From NCBI RefSeq assembly GCF_000379425.1, contig NZ_KB902193.1, forward strand, positions 160,795 through 224,794: a DNA stretch of 64,000 nt. The letters are read 5' to 3'. The position numbers and the translations under genes are program-made. Below are positions 59,524-64,000 of the stretch, piece by piece; the stretch's first letter is position 1; every line of letters starts with the position of its first letter. The notes beneath the pieces were generated by a model. It did not search any database and was not told the DNA's origin. It saw only the letters and a program-made list of their open reading frames with translations. This DNA is from Corynebacterium lubricantis DSM 45231. Its GTDB lineage: Bacteria > Actinomycetota > Actinomycetes > Mycobacteriales > Mycobacteriaceae.

Positions 59524-61839
59524 GTGGCTTTGTACCGGAAATATCGTCCCGCAACGTTCGCGGAAGTTGTTGGCCAGGAGCAAGTAACCCGGCCCCTGAG
59601 CAATGCGTTGGACTCGGGCAGGATTAATCATGCCTACCTTTTTTCCGGCCCCCGTGGTTGTGGCAAGACATCGTCGGCACGCATCTTGGCACGTTCGCTG
59701 AACTGCGTTGAGGGACCGACTTCGACGCCGTGTGGGGTGTGCCCGTCGTGTGTTTCGCTGGCTCCTGGTGGCAGTGGCAACCTCGATGTCACCGAGCTCG
59801 ATGCCGCGTCGAACCGTGGTGTCGAGGACATGCGTGAGCTGCGTGACCGCGCGTATTTTGCGCCCGCTCAGTCGCGCTACCGCGTCTTCATCGTCGACGA
59901 GGCCCACATGATTACTGCGGAGGGTGCGAACGCCCTGCTCAAGATCGTGGAGGAGCCCCCGGCCCACCTGATTTTCATTTTTGCTACGACCGAGCCTGAG
60001 AAGATCATTGGCACGATTCGGTCCCGTACGCACCACTATCCTTTCCGTCTGCTCACGCCACAGGCAATGCGTTCCCTGATCGAGCGCACCGTGGAATCCG
60101 AGGGGGTCACAGTCGATCCCGATGTGTACCCGCTGGTCATCCGTGCTGGTGGTGGTTCTCCGCGTGACACTCTCTCGCTTCTAGACCAGCTTCTCTCTGG
60201 CAGCGGGCCCGAAGGGTTGACCTACGAGGCGGCGCTTCCGCTGCTGGGAGTGACCGACGAGGGCTATATCGACACGATGGTCGATGCCCTTGCTACCGGC
60301 GACGGTGCCTCTGCTTACCAGGTCATTGACCAGGTCATCGAAGCGGGTCATGAGCCACGTCGCTTTGTCGCCGACCTGTTGGATCGCCTGCGCGACCTCA
60401 TCGTCATTCAAAACGTGCCCAACGCTTTCGGGCAGGGCCTGGTCAACGCGCCGACAGATCGCGCCGAGGTGCTCACCGCCGAGGCCGCACGCTTCCACCC
60501 AGCGCACCTGGCGCAGCTCGCCGAGGAAGTCAATGATCGCATTTCCGCAATGCGCTTCACGACGAGTCCCCGCCTCCTGCTGGAAATCATGGTCGCGCAC
60601 CTCCTCGTGGTGCCGACCTCCGGCGCGCCAGCTACTCCGGCAGTCTCCGCGACACCTGCCTCCGGCGATTCTGCTGCAGTCCCTGCCCAGCAGCGCAGCC
60701 AACCCGCACGCGGTGGGGGAGCAGCTGCTGCCCAGGCTGCGGCAGCGGCGGCAGCAGCTGGGAAGCCGAAGAGCTCGTCGACACCTGCGCCGCGCCAAGC
60801 CCCGAGACCCGAACCTGCTCAACCTGCACAACCGGCGGCACAGCCTGCACAGCCGGTTGCGCCACCTGAGCCCGTGCCTGCACCTGAGCCTGAGTCCGCA
60901 CCCGCACCCGAACCCGCTAAGGAGCAGACTCCGCAAGCCCCAACTCCGGATTTGCTGGACAGCATCAAGGAGAACTGGACTGAGCTGCGCCAGTATGTGG
61001 GCACCCGGAACAAGGTCGCCGAGATTATGCTCACCGAGGCCAGCGTCTTAGGGATGGAAGACTCCACCCTGGTTATCGGGCACAACACAGGAGCGCTTGC
61101 GCAGAGGATCAACTCGGAGCGCAATAACGCCGACATCGTCGCAGCATTTTCCGAGAAGCTCGGCATGCGCATCGCTGTGAAATGTGTGGTGGGCACGGAT
61201 CCGCAGGCCGCGGGTTTTAGCTCGTCGAATAGCGCGCCCGAGGTCTGGAACCCCGCACCGCAATCGCAGCAGACCAAGCAGCAGGCGAAGGAGCCGGACC
61301 CAGAACCGGAACCTGAGCCTGAACCGGCTGCTCCCCGTAGTGGCTGGGGTGCCCCCGTCGCAATTCCGGGCCAGCAATCTGCGCCCAGTCAGCCAGCCAC
61401 GCCTGTAGAAACACCTCCACCTGCTCAGCCAAAGCACCCAGAACCTGCATCTTCGCAGGACGATTGGCGTGCCGTGGCTGCGCAGGCCGCGCAACGTGCC
61501 GCTGAGCGCGAAAAGGCTGCCCGCGACGAGATCCCGCTCCCACCGGAACCCATGGACGATGCGCCGCCACCGCCGGATATGTACGAGCCGGCAGCGCCAT
61601 CCCAGCCTCAGGCGCAGCCGCCCCAGCAGCCGCCGGCACCTTCTCAACCAGAACCGCAAGCCCCTCCGCAGCCAACGGCACCGACCCAGCCACAGGCACC
61701 GGCCGAGGAATACTCGCAAGAGGCGGAAGAGCGTGACATGGTGGATCAGACGAAAGAACCGGCGCAGTTCGATCGTCGCGATGCGACTGCCGTAGCCATG
61801 GAACTGCTCGAACGCGAACTCGGCGCGAAACCCCTGTAG
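59524..61839 (+). CDS. dnaX: DNA polymerase III subunits gamma and tau
   Basis: A 771-residue clamp-loader ATPase. Residues 1-230 are the AAA+ domain: GPRGCGKTSSARILARSLNC (Walker A), the zinc module C(8)C(2)C(2)C in NCVEGPTSTPCGVCPSC, Walker B VFIVDEAHM and IFIFATTEPEKI. A collar domain follows to about 370, then Pro/Ala/Gln-rich linkers (about 380-475 and 580-745) flank a tau-type domain (about 480-560). GTG 59524 is the start. I see no slippery frameshift heptamer, so probably one product. Confidence 0.95.
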   Translation: MALYRKYRPATFAEVVGQEQVTRPLSNALDSGRINHAYLFSGPRGCGKTSSARILARSLNCVEGPTSTPCGVCPSCVSLAPGGSGNLDVTELDAASNRGVEDMRELRDRAYFAPAQSRYRVFIVDEAHMITAEGANALLKIVEEPPAHLIFIFATTEPEKIIGTIRSRTHHYPFRLLTPQAMRSLIERTVESEGVTVDPDVYPLVIRAGGGSPRDTLSLLDQLLSGSGPEGLTYEAALPLLGVTDEGYIDTMVDALATGDGASAYQVIDQVIEAGHEPRRFVADLLDRLRDLIVIQNVPNAFGQGLVNAPTDRAEVLTAEAARFHPAHLAQLAEEVNDRISAMRFTTSPRLLLEIMVAHLLVVPTSGAPATPAVSATPASGDSAAVPAQQRSQPARGGGAAAAQAAAAAAAAGKPKSSSTPAPRQAPRPEPAQPAQPAAQPAQPVAPPEPVPAPEPESAPAPEPAKEQTPQAPTPDLLDSIKENWTELRQYVGTRNKVAEIMLTEASVLGMEDSTLVIGHNTGALAQRINSERNNADIVAAFSEKLGMRIAVKCVVGTDPQAAGFSSSNSAPEVWNPAPQSQQTKQQAKEPDPEPEPEPEPAAPRSGWGAPVAIPGQQSAPSQPATPVETPPPAQPKHPEPASSQDDWRAVAAQAAQRAAEREKAARDEIPLPPEPMDDAPPPPDMYEPAAPSQPQAQPPQQPPAPSQPEPQAPPQPTAPTQPQAPAEEYSQEAEERDMVDQTKEPAQFDRRDATAVAMELLERELGAKPL

Positions 61840-61930
61840 CGCTGTGTTCGCTAAAGGCGAGCGCCCGCAACGGCCATGCGCGCTAAACTGGGCGACGATT
61901 AACCCGACTCCCAACGGAAAGTAGCAAGCC

Positions 61931-62260
61931 ATGACTCAGCCAGATATGAACGAACTACTCCGCCAAGCAGCAGAGATGCAGGCACAGCTGCAGCAGGCTC
62001 AGGAAGAGCTCCTGCAGGCAAGCGTGACGGGCACCGCGGGCGGCGGTCTCGTCAGCGTGACCATGACTGGTGGCAGCGAAGTCACCGACGTGCAGATCAA
62101 GAAGGAAGCCGTCGACCCTGAGGACGTCGAGACCCTTCAGGACCTTATCCTGGCTGCTTACCGTGACGCGCACACCCAGGCGAGCCAACTGGCGCAGGAA
62201 AAGATCGGCCCGCTTGGCGGCGGCGCCGGCGAGGGCAGCCCGTTCGGGGACTTCATGTAA
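61931..62260 (+). CDS. ybaB: YbaB/EbfC nucleoid-associated protein
   Basis: A 109-residue DNA-binding protein: [20 protein letters not shown] (N-terminal helix), [20 protein letters not shown] and [15 protein letters not shown]. YbaB dimers bind DNA and commonly sit between dnaX and recR, as here. GGAAAGTAGC precedes the ATG. Confidence 0.94.
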   Translation: MTQPDMNELLRQAAEMQAQLQQAQEELLQASVTGTAGGGLVSVTMTGGSEVTDVQIKKEAVDPEDVETLQDLILAAYRDAHTQASQLAQEKIGPLGGGAGEGSPFGDFM

Positions 62261-62286
62261 GCCCACTCGGCGAACACGCACCCTCA

Positions 62287-62311
62287 CGCCCGGTTTCTAC
62301 CGGGCGTTTTT
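62287..62311 (+). terminator. Terminator between ybaB and recR
   Basis: CGCCCGG pairs with CCGGGCG across TTTCTA, followed by five T. It lies only 14 bases before the recR start, so recR may have its own transcript or depend on read-through. Confidence 0.8.
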
Positions 62312-62324
62312 GTATGCTGGAGGA

Positions 62325-62951
62325 ATGTTTGAAGGGCCGCTACAAGATCTTATCGACGAATTCTCGCGCCTCCCCGGCGTCGGCCCAAAAAGTGCCCAGC
62401 GCATCGCGTTTCACTTGCTGAAAACGGATCCTGAGGATATCGACAGGCTGCGCGCGGCACTGGCTGCAGTGCGCGATGGGGTGACCTTCTGTCGCATCTG
62501 CAACAACGTCTCGCGGGAGGAAGTCTGTCGCATCTGTGCGGATTCCGGACGAGATAAGGGAACCATCTGCGTTGTCGAGGACGCGAAGGACATCCAGGTA
62601 ATTGAGCGCACCGGCGAGTATCGCGGGCGCTATCACGTACTGGGTGGTTCCCTCGACCCGCTGGCCAATGTGGGGCCGAAGGACTTGGCAATTTCTGCGT
62701 TGCTCCAGCGCATCGGTGGGGTTCTACAAGACCTCGAAGGCGACGAGGCGCCCGAGATCACCGAGGTCATCCTAGCCACCGACCCAGACACCGAGGGCGA
62801 GGCCACCTCGTCCTACCTGGCCCGGTTGCTCAAGGATTTCCCCAACCTCACGGTCTCCCGCTTGGCCTCCGGGATGCCACTCGGTGGCGATCTCGAGTTT
62901 GTGGACGAGCTCACGCTCTCACGCGCGCTGTCAGGCAGGCTGAAGCTGTAA
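62325..62951 (+). CDS. recR: Recombination mediator RecR
   Basis: A 208-residue protein: N-terminal helix-hairpin-helix ([20 protein letters not shown]), a four-cysteine zinc finger ([16 protein letters not shown]), a Toprim domain starting [13 protein letters not shown] and the Walker-B-like C-terminal segment with [13 protein letters not shown]. It loads RecA at gaps with RecF/RecO. GGAGGA directly precedes ATG 62325. Confidence 0.95.
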   Translation: MFEGPLQDLIDEFSRLPGVGPKSAQRIAFHLLKTDPEDIDRLRAALAAVRDGVTFCRICNNVSREEVCRICADSGRDKGTICVVEDAKDIQVIERTGEYRGRYHVLGGSLDPLANVGPKDLAISALLQRIGGVLQDLEGDEAPEITEVILATDPDTEGEATSSYLARLLKDFPNLTVSRLASGMPLGGDLEFVDELTLSRALSGRLKL

Positions 62952-62969
62952 ACCCAGCGTGGTTCCAAC

Positions 62970-62993
62970 GTGGTCGATACCAGAATCGACCAC
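62970..62993. repeat. GTGGTCGA hairpin after recR
   Basis: GTGGTCGAT pairs with ATCGACCAC across six bases; GTGGTCGATTCTG recurs at 63042. The same GTGGTCGA word forms the hairpins at 55674-55780. Probable bidirectional terminator between recR and the convergent truncated gene. Confidence 0.6.
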
Positions 62994-63055
62994 GGTAAAT
63001 TTTCACTGACGCTAGGTACGAACTGTCAGACTTTAAATCAGCGTGGTCGATTCTG

Positions 63056-63730
63056 TTACAGCTGGATCACCCTTGACGGTGCCTGTCGAGGCTGGGCGTA
63101 CCGGCGCAGGGCTTTTTGGATGTTTCGCACGTAGGCACAGCTTCCCTGTGCGTCCAATCGAAGGGCAGAATAGTAGTGGCGCACGAGTGGAAACCCCGCA
63201 TTGAGCAAGAGCCGTTCGCGATCCCGCTCCTTTTGGCGTACTTCTTCAGGGATATCGCCGTAAGTCCCGTCGTATTTGCTTCTACCGTCTAACTCACTGA
63301 TCAGAAAACCGTTAATGAGCTGGTCTGCATAAAAGGTATGTCGGGAACCACGCTCATCTGTTATTTGAATTTTCGCTTGGTATTCAATGCTCTTGACTTG
63401 CGGAAGATTCGCTTCTATCAGTCGGAAACGGGCGAGTGATTCCATCGGGCTATCCATATTTGATTCGGATAAGTCGATAGTGCTTCGGAGTTGTTGTATT
63501 CCTTTTGCGCCCGTAAACGGCAGTAGCTTTTGGTGCAGTCTGTCTTTGGTCAGGTGGGAGTGTATCCGCCGTGCAGAATCCGTAGCTACCAGAGTTTCTA
63601 GTGTTCCATAAGCGCGTTGCATATGAAGTAGAACTTGAGCCAGACTCACAGTCTGGAAACCCTGGCTGGAAGTAAAAGACTGAGAAGTGCGCGAGGAAGT
63701 CAGAAACCTAGTGCCTGGTCTCCACTGTGA
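63056..63730 (-). pseudogene. Truncated gene: C-terminal part of an AbiEi/DUF559-like nuclease-fold protein
   Basis: The open frame on the minus strand ends QAPSRVIQL at 63056. The readable protein runs from about TVSLAQVLLHMQRAYGTLE through ATDSARRIHSHLTKDRLHQK, DSPMESLARFRLIEANLP and QLINGFLISELDGRSKYDG to RLLLNAGFPLVRHYYSALR. The S.ESLAR..L, then E.DG..KY, then ER.R...L...G...VR order is typical of actinobacterial proteins with an N-terminal HTH (AbiEi-like) and a C-terminal Vsr/DUF559-type endonuclease fold. The N-terminal half is missing: an IS256-family end replaces it near 63731. Confidence 0.7.
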
Positions 63731-64000
63731 GGTCAAGTCCTTTTGAGTGGTGTATCCGCCAGCGGTTGACTCAGCGATGAACTGACCGCTGACGGAACAG
63801 GATTCCTTACGCCACCAGAGCCTCCTGACCGTCACCGACAACGACGCCGACGCCGTCAGCTGCCCGGGCCTTCGCCAGCATCTCCGCCGTCGAGGACAGC
63901 ATCGCCAGAGGCATGTACCGACGCTGCTGCATCCAGTCCTCATGCTGCTCAGCCAGCACTGCCCCGACCAACCGGACCACCGAATCACGGTCAGGGAAGA
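63731..64000 (-). mobile_element. End of an IS256-family insertion sequence (runs off the window)
   Basis: The boundary is set near 63731 (GGTCAAGTCC on the plus strand), where the text of the truncated neighbour begins to fail. The element contains the C-terminus of a transposase, then about 75 bases of untranslated end. The opposite terminus lies outside the window, so the inverted repeat and target duplication cannot be verified. Confidence 0.6.
63807..64000 (-). CDS. IS256-family transposase, C-terminal fragment in view
   Basis: The frame with its stop at 63807-63809 reads FPDRDSVVRLVGAVLAEQHE then DWMQQRRYMPLAML and ends GDGQEALVA. FPDRD..VRL.GA.L.EQ..EW...RRY is the usual C-terminal signature of IS256-type (mutator) transposases. 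The rest of the gene is beyond the window edge, so completeness is unknown. Confidence 0.8.
   Translation of the reverse strand, partial: FPDRDSVVRLVGAVLAEQHEDWMQQRRYMPLAMLSSTAEMLAKARAADGVGVVVGDGQEALVA

Noticed and set aside
63774..63988. N-terminal part of the long minus-strand frame ending at 63056 as one protein
   Set aside because: This part is Cys/Trp/Arg-rich shadow sequence of the IS256 transposase, which is read in another frame (stop at 63807).

Overview
The window is a chromosomal segment of a mycolic-acid-containing actinomycete, almost certainly a Corynebacterium. The evidence is a single Emb arabinosyltransferase followed by AftA, DprE2 and DprE1. The gene order through the galactan/arabinan locus parallels the mycobacterial Rv3777-Rv3793 block as I remember it. 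DtxR-type iron boxes and an IS1249-type insertion sequence also fit. I cannot name the species from sequence reading alone.

Layout. 1-2.8 kb: end of a lipid kinase, a TetR regulator and glpD, joined by ATGA overlaps. 2.8-20.7 kb: cell-wall arabinogalactan block on the minus strand (emb, aftA, dprE2, dprE1; then glfT1 and a galactan ABC exporter), interleaved with plus-strand genes (three unknowns, two GtrA proteins, a cysteine-desulfurase-like protein), then an alanine/Na+ symporter and a quinone oxidoreductase. 20.79 kb: tRNA-Ser(UGA), whose 3' end is the attachment site of a 7.4-kb integrated element (20863-28240). 28.3-32.2 kb: a palindromic repeat, tandem DtxR boxes and the efeUOB iron importer. 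32.2-38.8 kb: CHY zinc-finger protein, aromatic-acid MFS transporter, molybdenum-cofactor genes (moeB-moaE-mog-moeA, moaD) and an aromatic aminotransferase. 38.9-45.9 kb: tRNA-Ser(GCU), two identical tRNA-Arg(ACG) genes, mgtE, a dicarboxylate transporter and small regulators. 45.9-47.2 kb: a complete but internally deleted IS1249-like element at the edge of a second copy of the palindromic repeat. 47.3-63 kb: core genes (tyrA, tadA, MMPL exporter, tgt-gluQ for queuosine/glutamyl-queuosine, an exported intradiol dioxygenase, two more tRNA-Ser genes, SRP RNA, aspT, dnaX, ybaB, recR). 63-64 kb: a gene truncated by the end of an IS256-family element that runs off the window.

The most interesting object is the 7.4-kb element. 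It has a tyrosine integrase, an excisionase-like HTH protein, a DnaB-N-terminal-domain protein, a VapE-type helicase, a candidate iteron origin and a terminase-small-subunit-like protein. It has no capsid, tail, portal, large terminase or lysis genes. This is the plan of a phage-inducible chromosomal island (phage satellite). Its cargo is a restriction-modification pair: a BglII-family endonuclease and an MT-A70-type adenine methyltransferase carrying a C-terminal helix-turn-helix. The gap between them holds a 9-bp inverted repeat in which each arm contains AGATCT, the BglII recognition sequence. This suggests a control loop in which the methyltransferase reads its own modification site or operator. 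Identical 19-bp sequences near both ends look like integrase arm sites.

Secondary points: a long-hairpin repeat family placed after tRNA terminators, two further hairpin families between convergent genes, a Tgt without its zinc cysteines, and a cysteine-desulfurase homologue without the PLP lysine.
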